A program made the position numbers and the translations under genes. The notes under the pieces are model-generated. The model was not told the DNA's origin and searched no databases. It was given only the letters and a program-made list of their open reading frames with translations. From the NCBI RefSeq assembly GCF_015694425.1, contig NZ_JADQDN010000006.1, forward strand, positions 124,001 through 188,000: a stretch of DNA of 64,000 nt, written 5' to 3'. The DNA is from Microvirga terrestris (GTDB lineage: Bacteria > Pseudomonadota > Alphaproteobacteria > Rhizobiales > Beijerinckiaceae). Positions 26,193 through 36,073 of the stretch are shown piece by piece. Each line of letters begins with the position of its first letter. Positions within the stretch are counted from its first letter, which is position 1.

Positions 26193-27446
26193 TTAGAACA
26201 CTGTCCCGTCACTGATCACGCTGAGAGGAGGCGAGCCGTCGCCGCGCTTCTCCTTCGCCAATCGCCGCCCCGTCGCCCAGGTGCCGCCTTCGAGCACCTT
26301 GGCCAGGGGAAAGTCCGCCGCTGCAAATCCTAGCTTCGCGCGGATCGGTTCGGCAATGCGGTCGAGAAGGGCGACCGTCAAGGCCCGCCATTCCACCACG
26401 AGCTGCGAATCCACCGCGTGAGCGCGACTGGCGTCCGTCTGATCCTTCAAGGCGATCACGCCGCTATCGAGGAACAGCCCGCCGTTGCGGTATTCCGGCA
26501 GGCCCGTGAGGCCGTCGATCTCGATCACGGAAGAGCCCGCCCATTCGAGCGGCTCGATGAGCGAATAGGAGAGCCATTGGGAGAGCTTGTGGAAGGGCAC
26601 GAGCCCCTTCGTGGCATCCTGCGCCTCGACCAACGGATGGCGCCAAGTGTCGCCGAGATCGACACCGCCGAGCGTGATGCGGCCGGGCCAGATCGGGCCG
26701 AGATGCGTGAGCAGCGCCTCAAGGATCGCGGTCGCCTCGATGTGCTCGCCCTCGGCGGTCGCGGCGATGACGTCGAAGAGGCCGCCGGGGCGGGGATCGT
26801 CCACCTGCCCGAAAATGTCCGGGTTCGTTGCGACGACGCGCCCGAGCCGGTTGAGAAGTGCGGCGCGACCTTCGAGGCCGACGAGCGGGTTGTCGGCCGA
26901 GACCTGGAAGCCTTCAGCCAAGTCCTCTGCGGTGAGCGTCATCAGCACATCCGCGTCGACACGGAACGGATCTTCTGGCCTGCTGGAAAAGGCACCGCTC
27001 ACGAACATGTCGAAGCTTGCCACCGCGAGTCCCTCGGAGCGGATATAGGTCTCGCCCGTGCGGCCTTCCTCATAGCGCCATTGGGCGCCGGCGCCCGCAT
27101 CGAGCAGCACGGACACGATGGCGAGGTCGAAGGCGGCGCGGGCCATACCGGCGGCTGTTCCCCATGCTGCGCCGTGCATCACGGCGCCCCAGCGCTCGTG
27201 TCCCCCGGCCGAGAAATGGCGCCAGCGGGCATGGAACGGGATGTCGAGGGATGGATAGGCCTCGCGGATGGTCTTCACGACCTCATCCGCGCAGGCGTCG
27301 AGACGCCCGAGATTGACCGTGAAGTGCTGGAGGCGACCTTCGAGACCCGCCTGCAGAAGCTGGTGCGACCGCTCCCGCACCGCCACGGCGGAGAGAAGGC
27401 CTCGGGCGGCTTTGGTGTCAGGTGACAAGTTAGGCTGGTCGGTCAC
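26193..27446 (-). CDS. URC4/Urg3 family protein (DUF1688), uracil catabolism
   Basis: 417-residue protein of the DUF1688 family, whose fungal members (URC4 of Lachancea kluyveri, urg3 of fission yeast) belong to the uracil-catabolism pathway that starts from a UMP-level intermediate. Biochemical activity is not settled. Family-like regions: RERSHQLLQAGLEGRLQHF, SLDIPFHARWRHF, LLDAGAGAQWRYEE, HPLVEAQDATKGLVPFHKLSQWLSYSLIEPLEW, and DGLTGLPEYRNGGLFLD. It lies between URC1 and upp, the same company it keeps in fungi and other bacteria, which strengthens the call. Confidence 0.9.
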   Translation of the reverse strand: MTDQPNLSPDTKAARGLLSAVAVRERSHQLLQAGLEGRLQHFTVNLGRLDACADEVVKTIREAYPSLDIPFHARWRHFSAGGHERWGAVMHGAAWGTAAGMARAAFDLAIVSVLLDAGAGAQWRYEEGRTGETYIRSEGLAVASFDMFVSGAFSSRPEDPFRVDADVLMTLTAEDLAEGFQVSADNPLVGLEGRAALLNRLGRVVATNPDIFGQVDDPRPGGLFDVIAATAEGEHIEATAILEALLTHLGPIWPGRITLGGVDLGDTWRHPLVEAQDATKGLVPFHKLSQWLSYSLIEPLEWAGSSVIEIDGLTGLPEYRNGGLFLDSGVIALKDQTDASRAHAVDSQLVVEWRALTVALLDRIAEPIRAKLGFAAADFPLAKVLEGGTWATGRRLAKEKRGDGSPPLSVISDGTVF

Positions 27447-27535
27447 TCAGGGCTCCGATGATCTCAGGCTTAAGATGCGATAGCACAGTCTGCAGGCAAC
27501 ACATCATCCTGGGGCAGGGCGGTTTAGCATAAGGG

Positions 27536-27575
27536 TTAAAAACGAAGCGGGCACCGGCCACAAGCCGGCGCCCGC
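27536..27575 (-). terminator. Terminator behind the URC1 gene
   Basis: Stem GCGGGC plus CCGGC with complements (27547-27575), followed on the minus strand by TTCGTTTTTAA. It lies between URC1 and URC4, so the two may be separate transcripts or partly uncoupled. Confidence 0.8.
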
Positions 27576-27591
27576 CTCATGAAGCATCGCA

Positions 27592-28854
<1,263 letters not shown>

Positions 28855-29018
28855 GAACAATCTTCCACGCAAGAACGGGAAGACTCCCTCGACCGATCGC
28901 CGGAGAGCCTCCATACGATCTATGGGAGACTGATCCAAAGTTGCGGGGCCGTCAATGGCTTAAAGTACCTTTGCCTTTGCTGCTCGCAGGCAGATAATTT
29001 TGGGCTAAATAGCTAGAA

Positions 29019-29636
29019 TTAAATGCAGAATTTGGTTTGTGCCTCTCTGCTTTTCTGAAGCGTCTCTCTGTTCTTTGCTATCTGTGAGGGACCATCCGGA
29101 GCATGGATGGGCTCACAGAGCTTCAGCATCGTGTCAGTTTCGGTGAGATAATCGATGGATGCTTTCAGAAAAGTGCACTGAGTAAGCTTTGTTTTATTGG
29201 CGTTATAGGCTGCAAGCGTCTGCTTGAAGACGGCGTCCTTTGCATTGGTTGCTTCTCTTGCGGCAAGGCAGCGCTTCTCAGCCTGTAGCTCAGCTTTGGA
29301 TTTCGGACGGCACTCGTACTTGGCGGAGTCCAACTCCTTCAGAGTTGAAGCTGCATCAGCTTTCAGCTTTTCAGCCAAGTTCGGCTCATGTTCATGGCAG
29401 GCGTTGGCAGCTTTCTCAGCCTGAGAAACATACCTTCTGGACTTTACCAGAAAATCGCATCTCAGACCCTCGGACCTTCCCCTTTGAAAAAGTGCGAACG
29501 CCTGCTTGCGTTCTTCCTCATAGCGCTTGCCGAGGTTGAGCGCTTTAAGACACTCACGTTGTGTCGCTGCTTCAGAGGGGACTGCTCCGCAGAAGGTCGC
29601 AGTAATCAAAATAAGGAAAATTGCAGCTTTTCTCAT
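29019..29636 (-). CDS. Secreted hypothetical protein, cysteine- and lysine-rich
   Basis: 205 residues, not recognised. The N terminus MRKAAIFLILITATFCGAVPSEAA is a clear Sec signal peptide with cleavage near SEA-A. The mature part is mostly helical, rich in K, E and A, with paired cysteines (RECLKAL, LRCDFL, NACHEHE, KYECRPK, KRCLAA, TQCTFL, KLCEPI, KFCI), so about eight could form disulfides in the periplasm. The gene is visibly poorer in GC than its neighbours, suggesting recent acquisition. It starts only six bases after the deoB stop codon. Confidence 0.7.
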   Translation of the reverse strand: MRKAAIFLILITATFCGAVPSEAATQRECLKALNLGKRYEEERKQAFALFQRGRSEGLRCDFLVKSRRYVSQAEKAANACHEHEPNLAEKLKADAASTLKELDSAKYECRPKSKAELQAEKRCLAAREATNAKDAVFKQTLAAYNANKTKLTQCTFLKASIDYLTETDTMLKLCEPIHAPDGPSQIAKNRETLQKSREAQTKFCI

Positions 29637-29642
29637 GTGGGG

Positions 29643-30869
29643 TTAGCCTGGAAGCCATGATCTCCCGATACCGTACCCTGTAATCTTCAGATGATGCAAT
29701 ATCGTAGCGCCGATGTCGGCAAAGCTTTCGCGCCGTCCGATGGCGCCAAGCTTCAACCCGGAACCGAAGCTTAGGATCGGCACGTGCTCGCGGGTGTGGT
29801 CGGTTCCGCGCCAGGAGGGGTCGTTGCCATGGTCGGCGGTGATGATGACGAGATCGCCCGGCTGGAGAGCGGCCTCGATCTCCGGGATACGCCGGTCGAA
29901 GGCCTCGAGCGCTGCCGCATAGCCGGGGATGTCGCGGCGGTGGCCGAACTCGCTGTCGAAATCCACGAGATTGGCGAACACGAAGCCGCCATCGGGCAGG
30001 TCCTTCATCACCTCGATGGCAGCCGACAGGCAGGCGTCGTTGCCGTTCGGCTTGATCTCACGGCCTGTTGAGCGGTGGGCGAAGATGTCGCCGATCTTGC
30101 CGACGGTGACGATGGAGCGGCCTGCCTTCGTCAGCGTGTCGAGGACGGTGTCCGCTGGCGGCGGCGTGGCGAAGTCCTTGCGGTTGCCGGTGCGCTTGAA
30201 GCCCGTCTCGGGCGAACCCACGAAGGGGCGGGCGATCACGCGGCCGATCTTATACGCGTCGCAGAGCTCGCGTCCGATCCGGCACAATTCGTAGAGCCGC
30301 TCCAGCCCGAAGCTCTCCTCGTGGGCGGCGATCTGCAGCACGCTGTCGACGGAGGTATAGACGATCGGCTTGCCCGTGCGCATATGCTCCGCGCCGAATT
30401 CATCGATCACGGCGGTGCCGGAGGCATGCTTGTTGCCGAGGATGCCGGGAAGATTGCCCCGCGCGATAAGCGCCGTGGTCAGTTCATCGGGAATGGTCGG
30501 GATTGTATCGGGGAAATAGCCCCAGTCGAAGGTCACGGGCACGCCGGCGATTTCCCAGTGGCCCGAAGGCGTATCCTTGCCCTTGGAGGTCTCGACACCG
30601 TAGCCCCAGGCGCCTTTCAGCGGCCCCTGCGGGGCAAGGTTCGGCGGCATGCGGCCCGTCGAGGCCTCGCAGGCGAGCCCGAGACCCAGCGCAGCCAGAT
30701 GCGGCAGATGAAGCTGCCCCTGGCGGAGGCCAGCCTGATCGCCGCGCCCGTCGGCGCAGGCTTCTGCGATATGTCCGAGCGTGTCGGCGCCCACATCGCC
30801 ATAGGCGTCGGCATCCTCCGCTCCGCCAATACCGACGGAGTCGAGCACAATGAGAAGAGCGCGAGGCAT
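29643..30869 (-). CDS. deoB: Phosphopentomutase
   Basis: Interconverts (deoxy)ribose-1-phosphate and -5-phosphate, joining the nucleoside phosphorylases to DeoC and the pentose-phosphate pathway. 408 residues of the alkaline-phosphatase superfamily. Metal motifs: [21 protein letters not shown] (aspartate), [11 protein letters not shown] (the phosphorylated site region), and the late [11 protein letters not shown] and [10 protein letters not shown] with metal-binding histidines. The ATG at 30869 is used; the open frame upstream lacks conserved residues. Its partners deoA and deoC are on the other strand at 18-20 kb. Confidence 0.96.
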   Translation of the reverse strand: MPRALLIVLDSVGIGGAEDADAYGDVGADTLGHIAEACADGRGDQAGLRQGQLHLPHLAALGLGLACEASTGRMPPNLAPQGPLKGAWGYGVETSKGKDTPSGHWEIAGVPVTFDWGYFPDTIPTIPDELTTALIARGNLPGILGNKHASGTAVIDEFGAEHMRTGKPIVYTSVDSVLQIAAHEESFGLERLYELCRIGRELCDAYKIGRVIARPFVGSPETGFKRTGNRKDFATPPPADTVLDTLTKAGRSIVTVGKIGDIFAHRSTGREIKPNGNDACLSAAIEVMKDLPDGGFVFANLVDFDSEFGHRRDIPGYAAALEAFDRRIPEIEAALQPGDLVIITADHGNDPSWRGTDHTREHVPILSFGSGLKLGAIGRRESFADIGATILHHLKITGYGIGRSWLPG

Positions 30870-30937
30870 TGATCCCAGTTCCTCAAACCACAAGAATCAT
30901 GACTGATACGTCATTGCAGCGAAAGATGCGATCTCTC

Positions 30938-31924
30938 CTAGCGATGGTGGTGCCCCTCATGCTTGTGGCCCTGGTGAGGGTGCTCGTATTGCTCTAAGGG
31001 GCAATTCGAATCGTGCTCATGGACGGCGGCAGATTGGTTGATCTCGATCTGCAATGTCGCATGGCCGATACCGAAATGCTCCTTCAGCTCCCGGTGCGCC
31101 CCCGCCAGAAAACCATCGCCCGGATGTCCATTCGGCATGACGAGATGAGCCGTGAGAGCAGCCTCGGTGGTGCTCACGGCCCAGACATGCAGATGATGAA
31201 CGCGCGCGACGCCCGGCATCCGCTCGAGAGCCTTTCTGACGTCGGGCACCGCGATGCCGCGCGGCACGCCGTGAAGAGATAGGGTCAGGGATTGCTTCAG
31301 CAGGCTCCAGGTGCCCCAGACGATCACGGCGGCGATGACGAGGCTGAGAACCGGATCAATCCAGCCGGCGCCCGTCCAGAGGATCGCGAGGCCGCCGAGG
31401 ACGACGCCCAGCGACACGGCCGCATCGGCCACCATGTGCAGGAAGGCTCCCCGGATGTTGAGGTCGTTATGGCCGCCCATGAACAGGAAAGCCGTGAAGC
31501 CGTTCACGAGGATCCCGATACCCGCCACGACCATCATCGTGCCGGCGGCGACTGGCGTTGGCTCGATGATGCGCTGCAGGGATTCCCACACGATGCCGCC
31601 GACCGCCACTAGCAGAAGCAGTGCGTTGAAAAGCGCCGCGAGAATGGAGCTGGAACGCAAGCCGTAGGTGAAGCGCTCCGTCGGGCCGCGTCTCGCCAGA
31701 AGCGCCGCGCCCCAGGCGATAGCAAGGCCAAGCACATCGCTCAGGTTATGACCGGCGTCCGAGAGCAGGGCCATGGAATCGGCCCAGAAGCCGTACCCGG
31801 CCTCGATGGCAACGAAGCCGAGATTCAGCACGATGCCGATGGCAAAGGCGCGTCCGTGACCCGCCACGGGAGCATGGGAATGCCCATGATGCGAATGGCT
31901 GGCAGAATGGTGATGCGCAGGCAT
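30938..31924 (-). CDS. Cation diffusion facilitator (zinc/divalent metal exporter)
   Basis: Inner-membrane metal/proton antiporter of the CDF family, CzcD/ZitB-like, 328 residues with six membrane segments. Metal site: MALLSDAGHNLSDVLGL in TM2 and LHMVADAAVSLGV in TM5. Both ends are histidine-rich (HHHSASHSHHGHSH and HPHQGHKHEGHHHR), typical of zinc transporters. The C-terminal cytoplasmic domain begins near VPDVRKALERMPGVARVHHLHVW. No metal-responsive regulator lies next to it. Confidence 0.93.
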   Translation of the reverse strand: MPAHHHSASHSHHGHSHAPVAGHGRAFAIGIVLNLGFVAIEAGYGFWADSMALLSDAGHNLSDVLGLAIAWGAALLARRGPTERFTYGLRSSSILAALFNALLLLVAVGGIVWESLQRIIEPTPVAAGTMMVVAGIGILVNGFTAFLFMGGHNDLNIRGAFLHMVADAAVSLGVVLGGLAILWTGAGWIDPVLSLVIAAVIVWGTWSLLKQSLTLSLHGVPRGIAVPDVRKALERMPGVARVHHLHVWAVSTTEAALTAHLVMPNGHPGDGFLAGAHRELKEHFGIGHATLQIEINQSAAVHEHDSNCPLEQYEHPHQGHKHEGHHHR

Positions 31925-31941
31925 GTTAGAACAGCAGAGTC

Positions 31942-33570
31942 CTATTCGCGAACCGCGTTCGAGGCCGCCGTTTCAAGATTGAAGGCGGCGGCGAACAAGG
32001 CCTTGGTGTAGTCGGTGCGGGGGGCTGCGAAGATACTCTCGGCCGACCCCTCCTCGACGATCTGGCCGTTCTGCATCACAACCACGTGGTTGGCGAGTGC
32101 CCGCACGACCTTCAAATCGTGGCTGATGAACATGTAGGCGAGGTCGCGCCGCTTCTGCAGGTCACGCAACAATTCGACGATCTGCGCCTGCACGGACATG
32201 TCGAGGGCCGAGGTCGGCTCGTCAAGCATGATGAACTGCGGCTCCAGCGCCATGGCGCGGGCAATGGCGATACGCTGGCGCTGGCCGCCGGAGAACTCGT
32301 GCGGGTAGCGGTCCATGGTGGCCGGGTCGAGGCCCACGTCGTCCAGAGCCTTGGCCACGATATTGCGGCGCTCCCCGTATGAGAGTCCTTTGTTCTGGAC
32401 GAGAAGCCCTTCCTCGACGATCTCGGCAATCGACATGCGCGGCGACAGGGAGCCGTAAGGGTCCTGGAACACCACCTGAAGGTTCTTGCGCATCGGACGG
32501 ATGTCCTTGGCGCGCATCCCGTCGATGCGGTTGCCGAGGAACACGATGGGCCCTTCTGACTGGACAAGGCGCAGGATGGCCAGACCCAGCGTCGTCTTGC
32601 CGGACCCGGACTCGCCCACGACGCCGACTGTCTCGCCCCGCCGCACCCGCACCGACACGCCGTCAACCGCCTTCACATGGCCGACAGTGCGCTGGAAGAA
32701 GCCGCGCTTGATCGGAAACCAGACCTTGATCGGCCCAGCCTCGACGATGACCGGCGCATCGTGTGCAACGGGATTGGCGCGGCCCTTGGGTTCTGCAGCC
32801 AACAGCCGCTGCGTATAGGGATGCTGCGGATTGCCGAAGACCTCTGCGACCGTGCCCTGCTCGACGATCTTGCCCTTGAGCATTACGCAGACACGGTCGG
32901 CGATCTTGCGCACGATGCCGAGGTCGTGCGTAATGAAGAGCATCGACATGTTCAATCTGCTCTTGAGTTCGGCAAGCAGCTTGAGGATCTGCGCCTGCAC
33001 CGTCACGTCCAGCGCGGTCGTGGGCTCGTCGGCGATGAAGAGATCGGGCTCGTTGGCGAGCGCCATCGCAATCATCACGCGCTGGCGCTGGCCGCCGGAC
33101 AACTGGTGCGGATAGGCATCAAGCCGCGACTCTGCATCGCGGATGCCGACGAGTTGCAGAAGCTCCAGCGTACGGGTGCGCGCCTCGCGGTCATTGAGGC
33201 CGCGATGCAATTTAAGGATTTCGCCGACCTGACGCTCGATGGTGTGGAGCGGGTTGAGCGAGGTCATCGGCTCCTGGAACACCATGGTGATGTCGTTGCC
33301 GCGGACTTTTCGCATCGCGTTCTCGTCCGCCGGCATCAGGTCCTTGCCCTTGAAAAGGATGCGGCCGGACGGGTGATGCGCGGACGGATAGGGCAGGAGC
33401 TTGAGCGCCGAGAGCGCTGTGACCGACTTGCCGGACCCGGATTCGCCCACCAGCGCTACCGTCTCGCCGGGCATGACGTCGAAGGACACGCGGTCCACCG
33501 CCAGCATGTCGCCCCCGCCCTGGCGGAATGCGACGGAGAGATCCTGAACGGAGAGGAGGGGTTCTGTCAT
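31942..33570 (-). CDS. yejF: Peptide ABC transporter, double ATP-binding protein (YejF-like)
   Basis: Two fused ATPase domains in 542 residues, energising the Yej-type peptide importer. Domain 1: [46 protein letters not shown]. Domain 2: [43 protein letters not shown]. Both sites look intact. The frame is open far upstream, but that stretch is antisense-like shadow over yejE; ATG 33570 overlaps the yejE stop codon as ATGA and is the natural start. Yej systems of other bacteria import microcin C-like and antimicrobial peptides. Confidence 0.93.
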   Translation of the reverse strand: MTEPLLSVQDLSVAFRQGGGDMLAVDRVSFDVMPGETVALVGESGSGKSVTALSALKLLPYPSAHHPSGRILFKGKDLMPADENAMRKVRGNDITMVFQEPMTSLNPLHTIERQVGEILKLHRGLNDREARTRTLELLQLVGIRDAESRLDAYPHQLSGGQRQRVMIAMALANEPDLFIADEPTTALDVTVQAQILKLLAELKSRLNMSMLFITHDLGIVRKIADRVCVMLKGKIVEQGTVAEVFGNPQHPYTQRLLAAEPKGRANPVAHDAPVIVEAGPIKVWFPIKRGFFQRTVGHVKAVDGVSVRVRRGETVGVVGESGSGKTTLGLAILRLVQSEGPIVFLGNRIDGMRAKDIRPMRKNLQVVFQDPYGSLSPRMSIAEIVEEGLLVQNKGLSYGERRNIVAKALDDVGLDPATMDRYPHEFSGGQRQRIAIARAMALEPQFIMLDEPTSALDMSVQAQIVELLRDLQKRRDLAYMFISHDLKVVRALANHVVVMQNGQIVEEGSAESIFAAPRTDYTKALFAAAFNLETAASNAVRE

Positions 33571-34730
33571 CGAAACGTCTTCCGCGGATCGAAGGCATCG
33601 CGCACCGCTTCGCCGACGAAGATGAGAAGGCTGAGCATCACGGCGATCACGAAGAACCCGGCGAGACCGAGCCATGGCGCCTGGAGGTTCGCTTTGCCCT
33701 GCGCGAGCAACTCGCCGAGCGACGGCGAACCCGGCGGCAGGCCGAAGCCGAGGAAGTCGAGCGAGGTCAGCGTCGTGATCGAGCCGTTGATGATGAAGGG
33801 CATGAAGGTCAGCGTTGCCACCATGGCGTTTGGCAGCAGGTGCTTGAACATGATGGTGGCATTGGAGAGGCCTAGGGCGCGGGCCGCGCGCACATATTCG
33901 AAGTTGCGGGCACGCAGGAACTCGGCGCGCACCACGCCCACGAGCGACACCCAGGAGAAGAGCAGCAGGATGCCGAGCAGCACGAAGAAGCTCGGCGTGA
34001 TCACGGCCGAGATGATGATGAGCAGGTAGAGGGAAGGAATGGCCGTCCAGACCTCGATGAAGCGCTGGAACAGCAGGTCCGTCCAGCCGCCGTAATAACC
34101 CTGAACGGCGCCGGCCAGGATGCCGACGATGGAGGAGATCCCGGCCAGCGTCAGGCCGAACAGGACTGAGATGCGGAAGCCGTAGATGAGACGCGCAACC
34201 ACGTCGCGGCCCTGATCGTCCGTGCCGAGCCAGTTCCATTCGATATCGTTGCAGCCGGTGCCGCCGTTGCGCTCTGCAATCGGTCGGCATTGATCGTCGG
34301 TGAGCATCCAGGTCGGCGGCGCGGGAGCCGGAACGGGAAGGTCGAGGTTATGCGTGGTGTAGGAAAAGCGGACAGGCGCCCAGAGCAGCCAGCCGTTGTC
34401 CTGAATCTCTTTGGCGATCACCGGGTCGCGATAATCCGTGACCGCCAGGAAGCCGCCGAACTTCTCCTCCGGATAATTCACGAAGGCCGGGTAGAGCAGC
34501 TCGCCCTTGTAGGAGGCGAGGATCGGCTTGTCGTTGGCAATCAGCTCCGCGAACATGCTCAGGACGAACAGGACAAGGAAGATCCAGAACGACCAGTAGC
34601 CGCGCCGGTTCGCCTTGAAGTTTTCCCATCGTCGCCGGTTGAGCGGCGAGAGCTTGATGAAGCCCTGGCGCGGCAGCGGCGGCGCGACAGGCGAGGAGGC
34701 CGGAGAGACGACGGGAACGTTCTCGTTCAT
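33567..34730 (-). CDS. yejE: Peptide ABC transporter permease (YejE-like)
   Basis: Second inner-membrane subunit of the Yej-type importer, 387 residues. After an N-terminal cytoplasmic piece comes TM1 (YWSFWIFLVLFVLSMFAELIAND). A periplasmic loop follows with NYPEEKFGGFLAVTDY, characteristic of YejE, and then NWLGTDDQGRDVVARLIYGFRISVLFGLTL at the start of the permease core. The ATPase-coupling EAA-like loop is RAARALGLSNATIMFKHLLPNAM. It overlaps yejF by four bases and is one base from yejB. Confidence 0.93.
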   Translation of the reverse strand: MNENVPVVSPASSPVAPPLPRQGFIKLSPLNRRRWENFKANRRGYWSFWIFLVLFVLSMFAELIANDKPILASYKGELLYPAFVNYPEEKFGGFLAVTDYRDPVIAKEIQDNGWLLWAPVRFSYTTHNLDLPVPAPAPPTWMLTDDQCRPIAERNGGTGCNDIEWNWLGTDDQGRDVVARLIYGFRISVLFGLTLAGISSIVGILAGAVQGYYGGWTDLLFQRFIEVWTAIPSLYLLIIISAVITPSFFVLLGILLLFSWVSLVGVVRAEFLRARNFEYVRAARALGLSNATIMFKHLLPNAMVATLTFMPFIINGSITTLTSLDFLGFGLPPGSPSLGELLAQGKANLQAPWLGLAGFFVIAVMLSLLIFVGEAVRDAFDPRKTFR

Positions 34731-34731
34731 C

Positions 34732-35847
34732 TCACGCCTCCCGGGTCTCGAAATCGATCCGCGGATCGATCCAGGTATAGGTGAGGTCGGACACGAGGTT
34801 CACGGCCAGGCCTACGAGCGAGAAGATGTAGAGGTTGGCGAAGACCACCGGATAGTCACGGTTCACGATCGACTCGAAGGAGAGGAGTCCGAGGCCATCG
34901 AGAGAAAAGATGGTCTCGATGAGGAGCGCGCCGGCGAAGAACGCCCCGATGAAGGCACCAGGAAATCCTGCGATCACGATGAGCATCGCATTGCGGAAGA
35001 CATGGCCGTAGAGCACCTGCCGCTCGGACAGGCCCTTCATGCGCGCGGTGAGCACATATTGCTTGCGGATCTCGTCGAGGAAGGAGTTTTTGGTCAACAG
35101 GGTCGAGGTCGCGAACGCCCCCAGCGCCATGGCCGTGATGGGCAGAACGAGGTGCCAGAAATAATCCGCGATCTGCCAGTACCACGGCATGAAGGCCCAG
35201 TTTTCGGATGTCAGGCCGCGCAGCGGAAAAACCTGCCAGAACGAGCCGCCGGCAAACAGCACGATCAGCAGGATCGCGAAGAGGAAGCCCGGGATCGCAT
35301 AGCCGATGATGACCACGGCCGAGGTCCAGATGTCGAAGGTGGAGCCGTCCCGCACCGCCTTCTTGATGCCGAGCGGAATCGATATGGCGTAGGACAGCAG
35401 CGTCATCCAGAGGCCGAGGCTGATCGAGACCGGCAGCTTCTCCTTGATGAGCTCCAGCACGGAGATGTCGCGGAAATAGCTCTTGCCGAAATCGAAGCGC
35501 GCGTAATCCCAGATCATCTTCAGGAAGCGCTCATGGGCGGGCTTGTCGAAGCCGAATTGCGTTTCGAGCTGCTTGATGAACTGCGGATCGAGCCCTTGTG
35601 CGCCGCGATAGCGGGACGAGGAGGCATCGCCTGCACCGCCTCCGCCGGGAGACTGGCCTCCGCCCGCCAGATCGCCCCCGCCGCCGGAGATGCGCGAGGT
35701 TGCGCCGGAATCCTGTCCTTGAAGCTGCGCGATGATGCGCTCAACGGGGCCGCCGGGGGCGAACTGCACGAGCACGAAGGAGATGAGCATGATGCCCAGG
35801 ATGGTGGGGATCATGAGAAGAACACGACGCGCAATATAGGCCAGCAT
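34732..35847 (-). CDS. yejB: Peptide ABC transporter permease (YejB-like)
   Basis: First permease of the Yej-type importer, 371 residues. [38 protein letters not shown] is the usual DppB/YejB opening. A glycine/serine-rich insertion (residues about 50-70) precedes the [16 protein letters not shown] loop. The coupling loop is [25 protein letters not shown]. The ATG at 35847 shares one base with the stop codon of the broken DUF4260 gene upstream, so the arrangement was once translationally coupled. Confidence 0.93.
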   Translation of the reverse strand: MLAYIARRVLLMIPTILGIMLISFVLVQFAPGGPVERIIAQLQGQDSGATSRISGGGGDLAGGGQSPGGGGAGDASSSRYRGAQGLDPQFIKQLETQFGFDKPAHERFLKMIWDYARFDFGKSYFRDISVLELIKEKLPVSISLGLWMTLLSYAISIPLGIKKAVRDGSTFDIWTSAVVIIGYAIPGFLFAILLIVLFAGGSFWQVFPLRGLTSENWAFMPWYWQIADYFWHLVLPITAMALGAFATSTLLTKNSFLDEIRKQYVLTARMKGLSERQVLYGHVFRNAMLIVIAGFPGAFIGAFFAGALLIETIFSLDGLGLLSFESIVNRDYPVVFANLYIFSLVGLAVNLVSDLTYTWIDPRIDFETREA

Positions 35848-36034
35848 CAAGCGCCTGCTGCTTGCCGGCCGATGCGGCCGAGATGGGTGTCGTTGAAGCC
35901 AGACGAATATTTCAAGCCATATCCCAACATACAGTCGAACCCGATATGCGCCGCCCAGATGGCGGCGATCCCGAGCAGCATAGAGTGATCGAGGAAAAGA
36001 CCAAGCCCTCAAGGCGCAGAAGCAGGCGGGGCAT
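35847..36034 (-). pseudogene. DUF4260 gene remnant with internal deletion and frameshift
   Basis: Reading from ATG 36034 gives [12 protein letters not shown], the usual start of a DUF4260 membrane protein, and then diverges. In another frame, from about 36000 to the TGA at 35847-35849, the product reads [20 protein letters not shown], then [21 protein letters not shown], the usual end of that family. The two ends are in different frames (188 bases in all), and the middle of a roughly 115-120 residue protein is missing. A short GGGCTTGG repeat could have mediated the deletion. Function of DUF4260 is unknown. Confidence 0.7.
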
Positions 36035-36073
36035 GTCCGCCCCATTGTGCGTCGTCACAACTGTATCCAAACC

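Noticed and set aside
33571..34290. N-terminal extension of the yejF frame
   Set aside because: It runs through yejE in another frame and has no ABC-protein features; the ATG at 33570 gives a full-length YejF.
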